The notes beneath the pieces were generated by a model that had not been told where the DNA came from, ran no database searches, and saw nothing but the letters and a program-made list of their open reading frames with translations. Source: Adlercreutzia sp. ZJ304 (GTDB taxonomy: Bacteria; Actinomycetota; Coriobacteriia; Coriobacteriales; Eggerthellaceae). Taken from it: a DNA stretch of 64,000 bases. The translations under genes and the position numbers were made by a program. Positions 26,243 to 35,902 of this stretch are shown here, one piece after another. The stretch is taken from assembly GCF_011039075.1 (NCBI RefSeq), contig NZ_JAAKEG010000004.1:124001-188000 (forward strand), in the 5' to 3' direction. Within the stretch, counting starts at the first letter, position 1. Each line of letters opens with the position of its first letter.

Positions 26243-28189
26243 CTATTCTACCTCTAGCAAATTAACAATTACCATAGGTCTTTGTTTTGTGCGTTCCCAA
26301 AGAAGCGACATAACGCAATCGCGCGCAGCTTTGCGAACATCTTTCAAGCAAGAATCTTTTTTGCCAAGAGATCGTTTTATAGTGCCTTCTACAGTGTCTC
26401 GCACTTCGTCTGTTAGATACGAATCATCTCCCCCCGTTATGCCATGCATTTCTAAAACCGGGCGACCTAAAATTGTCCGGTTTTTCATAGAGATAGCGCA
26501 TGCTAAGCTGGCGAAACCCTGATTGCCTAATTCGCTTCTTTCGTTTAAGACGTCTTGCGAAGTGTCTCCAACAGATAAACCGTCAACATACACAATGCCC
26601 GACTGAACACTTTCTCCCTTTTCAACTCCATTATGAGAAAGCGTCAAAGAGTCACCGTTCTCAAGAATAAAGATGTTTTCTTCGGGAACTCCTGTGTCGC
26701 TTGCCAATTTTGCGTGTGCCCGCAAATGTGCAGCTTCGCCATGTACAGGCAAAAACGCTGTTGGTTTCACAATGCTAAGAACAAGTTTTAACTCCTCAGC
26801 GCCAGCATGTCCAGAAACATGCACCCTAGCACGCGATTTGTCATACACATCGGCACCTATTTTTGCTAGTGAATTCACTACACGTGTGACAGCCTTTTCA
26901 TTACCCGGAACAGGTGTTGCAGATATTATTACCGTGTCCCCAGCTTCAATGTCTATCGTTTTGTGTTCACCATTAGCTATGCGCGCAAGTGCAGAAAGAG
27001 GCTCTCCTTGACTGCCGGTGCACATAATAACAACTTGTTCTGGAGGAATATCGTTTATCTCGTAGGCATCTATAAGGTCATCATCGCTAATTGTTAAATA
27101 CCCTAGTTTTCGCGCAATATCTGTGTTTTGAATCATGGAACGCCCGGTGACAACCACCTTGCGCCCCGATGCCACAGCAGCGTCGCAAATTTGTTGCATT
27201 CTGTGAATATGGCTTGCGAAAGAAGCTATAATAACGCGACCTTTTGCCCGGGTAATTATTCGCGAAAGCACCTTACCGACTTCTGCTTCTGAAGGGGTGA
27301 AAGTTGGGTTCATCGCATTTGTAGAATCTGACATCATAAGATCTACGCCGCGTTCGCTAAAGCGAGCAAGAGCGGCGAAATCGGTAGTAATTCCATCTAT
27401 AGGAGTTTGGTCTAGCTTAAAGTCGCCCATATGCAAGACATTTCCAGCAGGACTTTGGATGAAGGCTCCAACAGCCCCGGGAATTGAATGGTTTACCGCA
27501 AAAAAATCAACCATCATGCAGCCGAGTTTTATCTGTTGACCCGGTTTTATTTCTACCAGTTTTGCATTTTTTATCTTATGTTCAGCAAATTTTCCTTCAA
27601 TAAGACCAAGGGTTAATTTGGTGCCATAAATAGGAATTGTGCGGTCAAGATCCTTCATAAGATAAGGTAGCGAGCCTGTATGGTCTTCGTGTCCGTGCGT
27701 AATTATTATTCCGCGCAATTTATCAGCATTTTCAAGTACATACGTATAATCTGGCAGAATCAAATCAATGCCCGGATGATCGTCGTCTGGAAACATTAGA
27801 CCAGCATCGTCTAATATCATGTCGTTTCTACATTGAAACACTGTCATATTTTTACCTATGGCATCCAGACCACCCAGCGGTATTATTCTTAACTGTGCAT
27901 CAGTGTTATTTTTGTTGCTTCTGAACTGCCGCTTATTTTTGGTATAGCGGTGCTTTTTGTTGCTGTCGTGTTGTCCATCACGCGATAAATGTGGACGTTT
28001 ATGTTCTATGCTAACGTGCTTGTATGAACTAGTATTTTTCTTTGTATTCTGGTCTACCGTGTGCTGTTGTGAGGAATTTTGACCATTTGCTTTATTGGGT
28101 TCATGTCGTTTTTTGTTTGCATTTTGTCGCGACGTATACGTATGTTGATTATTTTTCTTATCGGGGTTTAACCCGTTATTGCTAGACAT
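26243..28189 (-). CDS. rnj: ribonuclease J
   Basis: A metallo-beta-lactamase/beta-CASP RNase with 5'-exo- and endonuclease activity in mRNA decay and rRNA maturation. The metal site HGHEDH is near residue 167, and the beta-CASP and C-terminal domains follow (GHAGAEELKL, LPVHGEAAHLRAH). An unusual N-terminal tail of about 95 residues is rich in Asn, Lys, His and Gln. The ATG at 28189 has AAGGAG 5 bases upstream, better than the leader from 28210. It lies directly after dapA, as in many actinobacteria. Confidence 0.95.
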   Translation of the reverse strand: MSSNNGLNPDKKNNQHTYTSRQNANKKRHEPNKANGQNSSQQHTVDQNTKKNTSSYKHVSIEHKRPHLSRDGQHDSNKKHRYTKNKRQFRSNKNNTDAQLRIIPLGGLDAIGKNMTVFQCRNDMILDDAGLMFPDDDHPGIDLILPDYTYVLENADKLRGIIITHGHEDHTGSLPYLMKDLDRTIPIYGTKLTLGLIEGKFAEHKIKNAKLVEIKPGQQIKLGCMMVDFFAVNHSIPGAVGAFIQSPAGNVLHMGDFKLDQTPIDGITTDFAALARFSERGVDLMMSDSTNAMNPTFTPSEAEVGKVLSRIITRAKGRVIIASFASHIHRMQQICDAAVASGRKVVVTGRSMIQNTDIARKLGYLTISDDDLIDAYEINDIPPEQVVIMCTGSQGEPLSALARIANGEHKTIDIEAGDTVIISATPVPGNEKAVTRVVNSLAKIGADVYDKSRARVHVSGHAGAEELKLVLSIVKPTAFLPVHGEAAHLRAHAKLASDTGVPEENIFILENGDSLTLSHNGVEKGESVQSGIVYVDGLSVGDTSQDVLNERSELGNQGFASLACAISMKNRTILGRPVLEMHGITGGDDSYLTDEVRDTVEGTIKRSLGKKDSCLKDVRKAARDCVMSLLWERTKQRPMVIVNLLEVE

Positions 28190-28236
28190 CTTACTCCTTG
28201 TTAAGTTCATATAACCCGCAATGGGGCGCTAGATTA

Positions 28237-29136
28237 TTAATCAAGCACCCCAACTTCACGCATAATATCTTGCAGCTGCTTCGACTGTTTAGGTGTTGCA
28301 TCTACAAGCGGAAGACGTACACCACCGACAGGGAATCCAGCAAGTTTTAATGCTTCTTTTACAAGAATTGGGTTGGATGTTGCAAACAGACCCTCCATCA
28401 AAGGCATAAGGGCATTATTTGCCGCAGACGCAGCATCCCAATCACCATTAGCGCATAAATAGCATATTTCGCGCATACGATCAGGTGCAACGTTACCTAT
28501 AGTTGATATAACGCCCGAACCGCCAAGTTTCATTATGTCGAGCGTAGCCGAGTCGTCGCCAGAATACACATCAAAATCTGCAGGCATGTTATCTATTATT
28601 GTTTTTATTTGAGCCATATCGCCAGAAGCTTCTTTAATTGCAACAATATTGTCGCAATTATGCGCAAGTGAAAGCGTAGTTTCAGCGGTCATATTAATAA
28701 CGCAACGACCCGGAATATTGTAGAGAATTATTGGCAAATCTAGCGCATCGGCAATAGATTTAAAGTGCGCATACAAGCCTTCTTGGGGCGGTTTGTTGTA
28801 GTAAGGAACAACGCACATAAAAGCGTCTACACCTAATTTTTCCACATCGCTTGCAAAAGAGATTGTGTCGGCAGTGCAGTTGTCGCCCACATTAGCAATA
28901 ATAGGCACACGACCTTTAGCTGCCGATAGAGCCACTCGGAATAAATCCATCTTTTGCGGATAGAAGACCGTAGGGCTTTCACCTGTTGTGCCGTTTATAA
29001 CCAATGCATCGCTGCCGCCTGTTATAAGCCTATCCACAAGCTGCTCTGTGCGTGCTAAATCTAATTCTCCGCTTTCATCAAAAGGAGTTACCATAGCGGG
29101 TATCATGCGTCCAAAACGCGGTTGTAGTTGAGACAT
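28237..29136 (-). CDS. dapA: 4-hydroxy-tetrahydrodipicolinate synthase
   Basis: Condenses pyruvate with aspartate semialdehyde, the first committed step to diaminopimelate and lysine. A TIM barrel of 299 residues with NGTTGESPT near 50, YNIPGR near 142 and the Schiff-base lysine in AIKEASGD near 163. The ATG at 29136 follows AGGAGC by 6 bases and is preferred to the leader from 29160. It forms a dapB-dapA-rnj group. Confidence 0.95.
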   Translation of the reverse strand: MSQLQPRFGRMIPAMVTPFDESGELDLARTEQLVDRLITGGSDALVINGTTGESPTVFYPQKMDLFRVALSAAKGRVPIIANVGDNCTADTISFASDVEKLGVDAFMCVVPYYNKPPQEGLYAHFKSIADALDLPIILYNIPGRCVINMTAETTLSLAHNCDNIVAIKEASGDMAQIKTIIDNMPADFDVYSGDDSATLDIMKLGGSGVISTIGNVAPDRMREICYLCANGDWDAASAANNALMPLMEGLFATSNPILVKEALKLAGFPVGGVRLPLVDATPKQSKQLQDIMREVGVLD

Positions 29137-29190
29137 ATTTATGCTCCTATGCGCAGCCATTTTGTGCTATTCCCTAAATTATAGATTAGC

Positions 29191-29967
29191 CTATAGCTCC
29201 ATAATGTTCTCAAGTCCGACAACAAGTCCTTCTAATGCCCCCACCGAACGTATTCCTAGCAAAACGCCGGGCATATATGATTCGCGATCCCAAGAGTCAT
29301 GCTTTATTGATAATACTTGTCCAAGAGAGCCAAAAATGACCTCTTGACTAGCCACAAAGCCGTTTGATCGCACAGAATGTACGGGAACGCCATTTACAAG
29401 TGCGCCTCTGGCACCTTTTGCCTCGTCTAGTTCGGTTTCGCTTCCCGGGGCTGTGCTAGAGATGCCGCCTCTGCCCTCTGATATAAGGCGAGCAGTTAAC
29501 ATGGCAGTACCAGATGGTGCATCTTTTTTGTTACAGTGGTGAAATTCCACAATTTCGGCCTCTGGAAAATACGGCGCTGCCGCTTTTGCAAACTGCATCA
29601 TAAGAACTGCCCCAGTTGTAAAGTTGGGCGCAAAGAACAAGCATGCACCATCGATGGCTTTGGCGGCAAGTTCTTCTAACTTGGCATTAGAAAGACCAGT
29701 AGTACCTACAACGCAATCGACTCCGTGCGAAAGTGCGCAAGCTACATTGTCGGCAACAGTTGTTGGCTGTGTAAAATCAACCATTACATCAACATCGATA
29801 GACGACAGCGCCTCTTCTACTTCGTGATATACAGGAAAAGCATCTGTATTGCGGTCAGCTTTTAAGTCGATGCCGCAAACAATTTGCATATCGTCTGCGG
29901 CATTTACTGCGTTAACCACCGCACCTCCCATGCGGCCGAAGCATCCCGCTACTGCTACCTTAATCAT
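29191..29967 (-). CDS. dapB: 4-hydroxy-tetrahydrodipicolinate reductase
   Basis: An NAD(P)H-dependent reductase acting after DapA. The nucleotide-binding loop VAGCFGRMGG is at about residues 6-15, and the catalytic HHCNKKDAPSGTA segment is near 155. Starting at ATG 29967 gives 258 residues, the usual size. The longer frame up to 30063 lies inside pnp and lacks family similarity. The start overlaps the pnp stop by 8 bases. Confidence 0.94.
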   Translation of the reverse strand: MIKVAVAGCFGRMGGAVVNAVNAADDMQIVCGIDLKADRNTDAFPVYHEVEEALSSIDVDVMVDFTQPTTVADNVACALSHGVDCVVGTTGLSNAKLEELAAKAIDGACLFFAPNFTTGAVLMMQFAKAAAPYFPEAEIVEFHHCNKKDAPSGTAMLTARLISEGRGGISSTAPGSETELDEAKGARGALVNGVPVHSVRSNGFVASQEVIFGSLGQVLSIKHDSWDRESYMPGVLLGIRSVGALEGLVVGLENIMEL

Positions 29968-32146
29968 TGGACTTATGAGAGCGGCGCGGAGTGCGACTGC
30001 CCTGCCCGGGACGCGGTTTATCGTTATTGTTGTGCTTGTTGTTGTTAGCTGATGCTGGAGCATCCGGCTTATCTAGGCGGTCAAGCGAAATTTTGCCAGT
30101 TTTCGAATCTACCTCAAGCACTTGCACCTTCACTTTGTCGCCCATTTGAAGAACGTCTTCAACCTTAGCAATGCGACCATTAGCAACGCGCGATATATGC
30201 AAAAGTCCATCTTTGCTGGCAGTTAATCTTACAAATGCCCCAAAATCCTTTATCCCTACAACTTCACCATCGTAAATTTCGCCAACTTCGGGTTCTTTAA
30301 CTATGTCGATAATCATAGATTTCGCGGTATCACCGGCAGCTCTATCAATCGCACCTATATGAATTGTGCCATCTTCTTGTATATCTATTGATGCACCAGT
30401 TTCTTCTTGGATACTGCGAACAACCTTACCACCGCTACCGATAACATCGCGAATCTTATCCACTGGGATAGTTATGGTTTCAATGCGCGGAACAGTGTCG
30501 CGAACTTCTTCTCGCGGCTTAGATATAGCCTCTGTCATGGCGTTGAGGATGAAATGGCGACCATCGTGGGCTTGTTGAAGTGCGCGCGAAAGAATATCAA
30601 TGGTAAGACCTTTAGCCTTATTGTCCATCTGAAGTGCAGTAATACCTTTTTCGGTACCGCAAACCTTGAAATCCATGTCGCCTAGGAAGTCTTCAATTCC
30701 TTGAATATCCGTCAAAATAACGGTTTGGTCGCCTTCTTTGATAAGACCCATAGCTACACCTGACACAGGTGCTTTAATGGGTACACCTGCGTCCATAAGT
30801 GCCAAAGTTGAACCGCAAGTAGATGCCATAGAAGACGAGCCGTTAGATTCCAAAACTTCACTAACCACGCGAATAGCGTAGGGGAATTCTTCTTCATCGG
30901 GAATAACTGGTAAAAGTGCGCGCTCAGCTAAAGCACCATGACCTATCTCGCGGCGCTTAGGTGCTCCCATTCTGCCCACTTCGCCTGTGGAATAAGGCGG
31001 GAAATTGTACTGATGCATATAGCGCTTACCCTCTACAGGATCTATGGTGTCTAAGCGCTGCCATTCGTTTAGCATACCTAAAGTGCATATACTCATAACC
31101 TGTGTTTGACCACGCTGGAACAAACCTGAACCATGTACTCTAGGCAGATAGCCGGGCACTATATGTAAGGGACGAATTTCATCAGGATGGCGACCATCGG
31201 CACGCTCGCCCGTCTCAATAATCATCTTGCGCATAGCTTTTTTCTCAAGCGATTTTAGCTCTGCGGCGATATCGCTTCCCCACTCAATCAGTTCTTCTTC
31301 TGTGAAGCACTCTTCTGTGATGGATGCTTTCAAAAGCTCAACTTTTTCAATACGAGATTGCTTGTCGGCATCTTTCAAGCAAGATTCCATATCGCCAAAA
31401 TAAGGCTGTATTCTTTCAGCAATTGCGGGATCTGCCTCATGGATTGTATATTCCATAGGTACCGGGTTAACTTTAGCTACAAATGCAGCTTGTTTCTCGC
31501 AGAATTTAGCTATGGCTTCTTGCGCGAAAGCCATAGCGTCAAGCATGTCTGCTTCCGATATTTCTTCAGCGCCTGCTTCAACCATTGATATATAGTCAGC
31601 GGTGCCAGCAACAGTAAGTTCTAAATCGGATACTTCCATTTCGGAATAAGTTGGATTCACAATAAATTCGCCTGTGTGTTTATTGCGCCCTATACGCACG
31701 CATGCTGCAGGACCATCAAACGGTGCGCCTCCAACCATTAAAGCCGCACTAGCACCAGCTACACATATCGTGTCAGGCGGATTGTCATTATCGACAACAA
31801 AAGTTGTCGCAACTATGTGTACCTCATTTTTGTAACCATCGGGAAAACCCGGACGAATAGGTCTGTCTATCATTCGTGCGGTCAAAGTTCCTTTATCGGA
31901 AGGCTTGGCTTCACGCTTTAGATATCCGCCCGGTATGCGTCCAACCGCATACATTTTCTCCATAAAATCGACTGTTAACGGGAAAAAGTCGTAATCTTTT
32001 TGCTGTTTCGATACAACAGCAGTAACAAGTACGCTTGTTTCTCCACATGTGCATAAAACAGCGCCCGTGGCCTGCTTAGCAAGTTCGCCTGTTTCCAGAC
32101 GATAGTTCTTTCCGTAGAGCTCGAATTCTTCTACGATTTTTGTCAT
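29960..32146 (-). CDS. pnp: polyribonucleotide nucleotidyltransferase
   Basis: A trimeric phosphorolytic 3'-to-5' exoribonuclease. It is 728 residues: two RNase PH domains around a helical domain, a KH domain (about 555-615, IPVDKIRDVIGSGGKVV), an S1 domain (about 625-695) and a basic RP-rich tail (PRPGQGSRTPRRSHKSND). It follows rpsO with a 118-base spacer holding strong hairpins, the classic rpsO-pnp arrangement. Confidence 0.97.
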   Translation of the reverse strand: MTKIVEEFELYGKNYRLETGELAKQATGAVLCTCGETSVLVTAVVSKQQKDYDFFPLTVDFMEKMYAVGRIPGGYLKREAKPSDKGTLTARMIDRPIRPGFPDGYKNEVHIVATTFVVDNDNPPDTICVAGASAALMVGGAPFDGPAACVRIGRNKHTGEFIVNPTYSEMEVSDLELTVAGTADYISMVEAGAEEISEADMLDAMAFAQEAIAKFCEKQAAFVAKVNPVPMEYTIHEADPAIAERIQPYFGDMESCLKDADKQSRIEKVELLKASITEECFTEEELIEWGSDIAAELKSLEKKAMRKMIIETGERADGRHPDEIRPLHIVPGYLPRVHGSGLFQRGQTQVMSICTLGMLNEWQRLDTIDPVEGKRYMHQYNFPPYSTGEVGRMGAPKRREIGHGALAERALLPVIPDEEEFPYAIRVVSEVLESNGSSSMASTCGSTLALMDAGVPIKAPVSGVAMGLIKEGDQTVILTDIQGIEDFLGDMDFKVCGTEKGITALQMDNKAKGLTIDILSRALQQAHDGRHFILNAMTEAISKPREEVRDTVPRIETITIPVDKIRDVIGSGGKVVRSIQEETGASIDIQEDGTIHIGAIDRAAGDTAKSMIIDIVKEPEVGEIYDGEVVGIKDFGAFVRLTASKDGLLHISRVANGRIAKVEDVLQMGDKVKVQVLEVDSKTGKISLDRLDKPDAPASANNNKHNNNDKPRPGQGSRTPRRSHKSND

Positions 32147-32232
32147 TCTTTTCTTTCCTTCTCTGCGTAGATGGCCTTATTGCCATCACCTTCTGCGGCC
32201 CCATGCCGCTTTGTGGCTTTATGCCATTGCGA

Positions 32233-32256
32233 CGGGACCCGCTTCTGCGGGTCCCG
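32233..32256 (-). other. strong hairpin between rpsO and pnp
   Basis: A perfect 10-base-pair GC-rich stem with a 4-base loop lies 8 bases past the rpsO stop. There is no U-tail, so it looks like an RNA processing or stability element rather than a terminator. Weaker hairpins follow before pnp. Confidence 0.65.
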
Positions 32257-32264
32257 AAAAGCAT

Positions 32265-32552
32265 TTAGATATTGTCGCGAATGCCCAGTTTCTTAATCAG
32301 GGTACGATATTCATCGATATCGCGATTTTTGATGTACTTCAAAAGACCGCGTCTCTTACCAATTAGCTGCATAAGACCGCGGCGTGTGTGGTTATCTTTC
32401 TTATGTACTTTCAAGTGCTCGGTAAGGTTTCTGATGCGTTCTGTAAGAATAGCAACTTGTACTTCTGCGCTGCCTGAATCGGCATTGCCCTTGCCAAATT
32501 CCTTAATAAGCTCGGCAGTTTTTTCTTTAGTGATACTGTACTTGTTGGACAT
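32265..32552 (-). CDS. rpsO: 30S ribosomal protein S15
   Basis: A primary 16S rRNA-binding protein of the small subunit. The central segments [22 protein letters not shown] and [20 protein letters not shown] are unmistakable. The ATG at 32552 has AAAGGTGG upstream and gives 95 residues, slightly above the usual 89; the extra lies at the N-terminus. It is in the recO-rpsO-pnp order. Confidence 0.96.
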   Translation of the reverse strand: MSNKYSITKEKTAELIKEFGKGNADSGSAEVQVAILTERIRNLTEHLKVHKKDNHTRRGLMQLIGKRRGLLKYIKNRDIDEYRTLIKKLGIRDNI

Positions 32553-32690
32553 TCTATCCACCTTTCATATATGCCTGTTAGGCTTTTCTTATACTTTCAT
32601 CTCTGGGCGAACAAGCTGTGGACAACATGAAAGCCAAGCGATGAATTCGCTGCAAAGTGCAGCCTTAAAATGATACTTCAAAGCAGCCTA
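32553..32690 (-). other. rpsO leader region
   Basis: A 138-base gap between rpsO and recO, with a hairpin GCTGCA/TGCAGC at 32649-32663 and the possible pair GCGA/TCGC next to it. S15 often binds and represses its own mRNA leader; whether this one does cannot be shown. Confidence 0.35.
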
Positions 32691-33473
32691 CTATTCAAGA
32701 TTAAGCGCCGTATTCTCTATATCCAAAAGAAAATCAAGCGATTTTAATCTAGTTCCCACATGAAATTTATTCCAATCGCGGCATAACTCTAACACGCTAA
32801 TCGCAAATGCCTTGTCGGCAGGAGTGTCTGCGATGTTTTTATATCGCGCCTTTAGAAGTGAAGCTGCCAATGCAATAACTTCGCCGTTAACAGGATAAGC
32901 GTTTTGAAGATTTGCGCATGTGGCGCACAGCCCACCACCATCAGATAATGAAAAGTAAACTTCTTTGCCGCCATTTTTCTCAAGACTGATATCGCATATT
33001 GCACAGCTATCTAACTGTGGCATAAGTCCGGCAAATGAAAACAATTTCAAAAGTGATGCTGCGCATATATAAAGTAATTGCGCATTGTCGCATTTGCTCA
33101 TAATATCGAAAGTAGCCATTAGCAAATCATAGAGACGGGGATGTTTTAATTCTGGTTGTGTTAAATGTTCAGCTAATTCAGCGACACACGACGCACAGGC
33201 AGATTTTTCTATATCGTTGCTAAAATTAATATGTGAAACGTTTAGTCTGGCTTCCTTGATAATATCTAAGCTGCGCCCACGAGAACATAGCAAATCAACA
33301 CTGTTATATAGTTCCAGTTTTCCAGCAAAAGCTCCACCCGGCTTGCGAGCACCTTTTGCTACGGCGCGCAGTTGCGACCCATCTCTAGACAACATGGTAA
33401 CAATGATGTCCGATTCGCCTAGCTTGGTTTTCTTAAGAATAATTGCCTCTACATTGTAAGTAGGTTGTGCCAA
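32691..33473 (-). CDS. recO: DNA repair protein RecO
   Basis: Loads RecA on gapped DNA with RecR. It has an N-terminal OB fold (YNVEAIILKKTKLGESDIIVTMLSRDGS), a helical middle, and a zinc site with CAIC near 160 and CATC about 30 residues later. Its 260 residues fit the family. It follows the PASTA gene by 1 base. era-recO linkage is common. Confidence 0.93.
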   Translation of the reverse strand: MAQPTYNVEAIILKKTKLGESDIIVTMLSRDGSQLRAVAKGARKPGGAFAGKLELYNSVDLLCSRGRSLDIIKEARLNVSHINFSNDIEKSACASCVAELAEHLTQPELKHPRLYDLLMATFDIMSKCDNAQLLYICAASLLKLFSFAGLMPQLDSCAICDISLEKNGGKEVYFSLSDGGGLCATCANLQNAYPVNGEVIALAASLLKARYKNIADTPADKAFAISVLELCRDWNKFHVGTRLKSLDFLLDIENTALNLE

Positions 33474-33474
33474 A

Positions 33475-34857
33475 TTATGATCCTTGCTTTATCGGCGGTT
33501 CTATTGAAGATATTTGATTAGAATCGGTCCATACAATAGAGCCATCAACTACTTCATAATTACCGTAGCGCGTTTCAGTTTGCGTGCCAAACCATGTAAC
33601 GGTTTGTATGGGACGCACCGTTATAGAAAACTTACAAGTATTACCGCCTTCAAATGTAACGTTGTTGACCTTACTCATTTCATAAAGGGAACCATTCATA
33701 GTAATAGCAGGCGTATTATTGAAGAAATCCTTAGTTAGCTGGATTAGCTCGCTCGATCGATTATGGGCAATATATACAACTACTTTCGATCCGGAATTGA
33801 GAGGCGATCCTGCTTCAGGGTCGGTTTTTACAACTTGCCCTTCGGGCGCATCTTCAGTGTTGTACTGTTGAGTGCTGACACTATAGCCCTCCGCTTCTAG
33901 TGCAGCTTGCGCCTCGTCTTTCGTTTTGCCGCTTACATCTGGCACGCGGAAAGGTTCTGCCACTTCTATAGTTATGCGTGCATCCGCCTTAGCCCGTGTA
34001 GATGCATCAGGATTAACGCTTAAAACAGTATCGGTTTTTTCATTAGATTTCTTGTACGTAATTTCATAATTTGTAAAACCGGCTTCGCGCATAAGCGATT
34101 CGGCTTCCTCTAGCGGTTTTCCCACAACATCGGGAATAAAGCGGGCAATAGAAATCCTAAGCGTAACTGTTGTTTTTTCGGGAGCGCGCGTACCGGCTAC
34201 AGGGTCGCTAGATAAGACAATTCCCTCAACCTCATCAGATATAACTTCTTCTATTTGCACGCCAAAACCCGACTCTTGTATTGCATATGTTGCATCCACC
34301 TGTGACATACCGGAAACATCAGGCACAACGCGCCCTCCCCAGAACTGCGCAAAATACGTTACAGCGACAGCTGCCGCAATAAGTAAAGCTAATATAGCCA
34401 AAATGATTCCGAATTTTTTTCCGCTGAAGTGGTGTTTGCGCTTTGCAGCAACTGGTGGGTTTTCGTCAATTCGATAATCGCGCGAAGCAACCTCATTTAA
34501 TAAGTTTGGAGATGAAGGTGCATCGTTAGACTCAATTGGTTTTGTTGGTGCATTGGAGTTTGATTCCTCAAAATCATCCTCAAAATCGTCTAGTGTAAGA
34601 AGCGTAATAGCATCTGAAGAGAAGATATCGTTTTCGTTATCATCAAAACTTACAGTAGGAATGAAGCCTTCGTCTATCGTAAGGCTTTCGCTATTCAAAT
34701 CAATCGTGTCAGCATTTTCAAAGTTATCGTCTTCATAATTTGCAGCAAAAGGTTCACGTACAGTTGCTGTTGGTTTAACTGAAGGCAGTTCGTATCCGCA
34801 TTCGTCGCAGTATTTCGCAGCGGACCTATTGGGAGTTTGACAATTAGGGCAGATCAT
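33475..34857 (-). CDS. zinc-ribbon, single-pass membrane protein with PASTA repeats
   Basis: A 460-residue protein. It has an N-terminal zinc ribbon (Cys3, Cys6, Cys17, Cys20), an acidic disordered region (about 30-130), one transmembrane helix (about 147-170) and three PASTA repeats (about 175-375, marked by VPDVSGMSQVDA, IPDVVGKPLEEA and VPDVSGKTKDEA). A C-terminal beta-rich domain of about 80 residues is one I do not recognise. PASTA repeats bind peptidoglycan or muropeptides and usually belong to Ser/Thr kinases, but no kinase domain is present. It lies between era and recO. Confidence 0.85.
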   Translation of the reverse strand: MICPNCQTPNRSAAKYCDECGYELPSVKPTATVREPFAANYEDDNFENADTIDLNSESLTIDEGFIPTVSFDDNENDIFSSDAITLLTLDDFEDDFEESNSNAPTKPIESNDAPSSPNLLNEVASRDYRIDENPPVAAKRKHHFSGKKFGIILAILALLIAAAVAVTYFAQFWGGRVVPDVSGMSQVDATYAIQESGFGVQIEEVISDEVEGIVLSSDPVAGTRAPEKTTVTLRISIARFIPDVVGKPLEEAESLMREAGFTNYEITYKKSNEKTDTVLSVNPDASTRAKADARITIEVAEPFRVPDVSGKTKDEAQAALEAEGYSVSTQQYNTEDAPEGQVVKTDPEAGSPLNSGSKVVVYIAHNRSSELIQLTKDFFNNTPAITMNGSLYEMSKVNNVTFEGGNTCKFSITVRPIQTVTWFGTQTETRYGNYEVVDGSIVWTDSNQISSIEPPIKQGS

Positions 34858-34939
34858 TTGGGCTTTGCTCCGTTTTATGTATATTAGCGCCTATATCCTA
34901 GCAATATTCTATATTAGATGAAGCCTATTTCGAGCAAGA

Positions 34940-35893
34940 CTATTCACCATAACCAAAACGCCTGATTTGGTTAGCATCGCGTCTCCAGTTACGTTTGCAT
35001 TTTACAGATAAATCTAAAAACACGCGGCACGATAAAAGCTGTTCTAGGTCGGCTCTAGCCTGTATTCCAATTTCGCGTATAGCTGCGCCTTTATGTCCAA
35101 TAATTATTCCTTTTTGGCTTTCGCGTTCTACATAAATTGTGGCGAAAATACGCATTAAATTTTTCTTGCGCACATATTCCATCTGCTCTACAGCCACTCC
35201 TATTGAATGAGGCACTTCATCATGGAATTCGCGCAATATTTTCTCACGTATAAATTCAGCGACCATAACTTCTTCAGAAAGGTCAGTTTCCATATCGTCT
35301 GGAAACCATTTAGGTCCTTGCACTAAATAGCTACTAGCAAGTTCAATAAACGAGTCAACGCCTGATTTTGTTTTGGCAGATAGTGCAACGATGCCATCCC
35401 AATCTGTCAATTTTTCAGCTGAAGCTAACTGTGTTTCCAGTTTCTCTTGTGAAATAAGATCGGTTTTTGTTAAGACGCAAATTTTAGTAGCGTGCACTTT
35501 ATTCAAAAGATTTGCTACCCACTCATCTCCACGACCAATAGACTTGCTGGAATCGATTAACATACATGCCACATCTACATCCAAAAGAGCGTTTTCAGCA
35601 GATATGTTCAACTCCTCGCCCAGCGCATCGTGCGGTTTGTGTATTCCGGGAGTGTCAACAATTACCATCTGATAACTGTCGGTTGTAAGTACGGCACGAA
35701 ATCGATGTCTTGTTGTCTGCGCGGTATTGGATGTAATAGCAATCTTTTTACCCATAATTGCATTTAATAATGTAGATTTACCGGCATTTGGTCTGCCGAT
35801 AAAGGCAACAAAACCAGACCTAAAGTCTTGTTCTACATTTCCTTGCATGCCGCCCATTTCGGGGTGTTCGGCAAAATAAGCATCTAAATCCAT
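34940..35893 (-). CDS. era: GTPase Era
   Basis: An essential GTPase that binds the 3' end of 16S rRNA and helps 30S assembly. GRPNAGKST (G1) is near residues 32-40, DTPG (G3) near 80, and the C-terminal KH domain contains GHKGAAIREIG. The 317 residues include a short N-terminal extension of about 20 residues. dgkA, ybeY and phoH come just before it, the widespread phoH-ybeY-dgkA-era cluster. Confidence 0.96.
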   Translation of the reverse strand: MDLDAYFAEHPEMGGMQGNVEQDFRSGFVAFIGRPNAGKSTLLNAIMGKKIAITSNTAQTTRHRFRAVLTTDSYQMVIVDTPGIHKPHDALGEELNISAENALLDVDVACMLIDSSKSIGRGDEWVANLLNKVHATKICVLTKTDLISQEKLETQLASAEKLTDWDGIVALSAKTKSGVDSFIELASSYLVQGPKWFPDDMETDLSEEVMVAEFIREKILREFHDEVPHSIGVAVEQMEYVRKKNLMRIFATIYVERESQKGIIIGHKGAAIREIGIQARADLEQLLSCRVFLDLSVKCKRNWRRDANQIRRFGYGE

Positions 35894-35902
35894 GTGTATT
35901 AC

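Noticed and set aside
29968-30063. Longer dapB start at 30063
   Set aside because: The extra residues are a shadow of the pnp tail; the family begins at the ATG at 29967.
32233-32256. rpsO-pnp hairpin as an intrinsic terminator
   Set aside because: No T-run follows on either strand, and pnp continues in the same direction.
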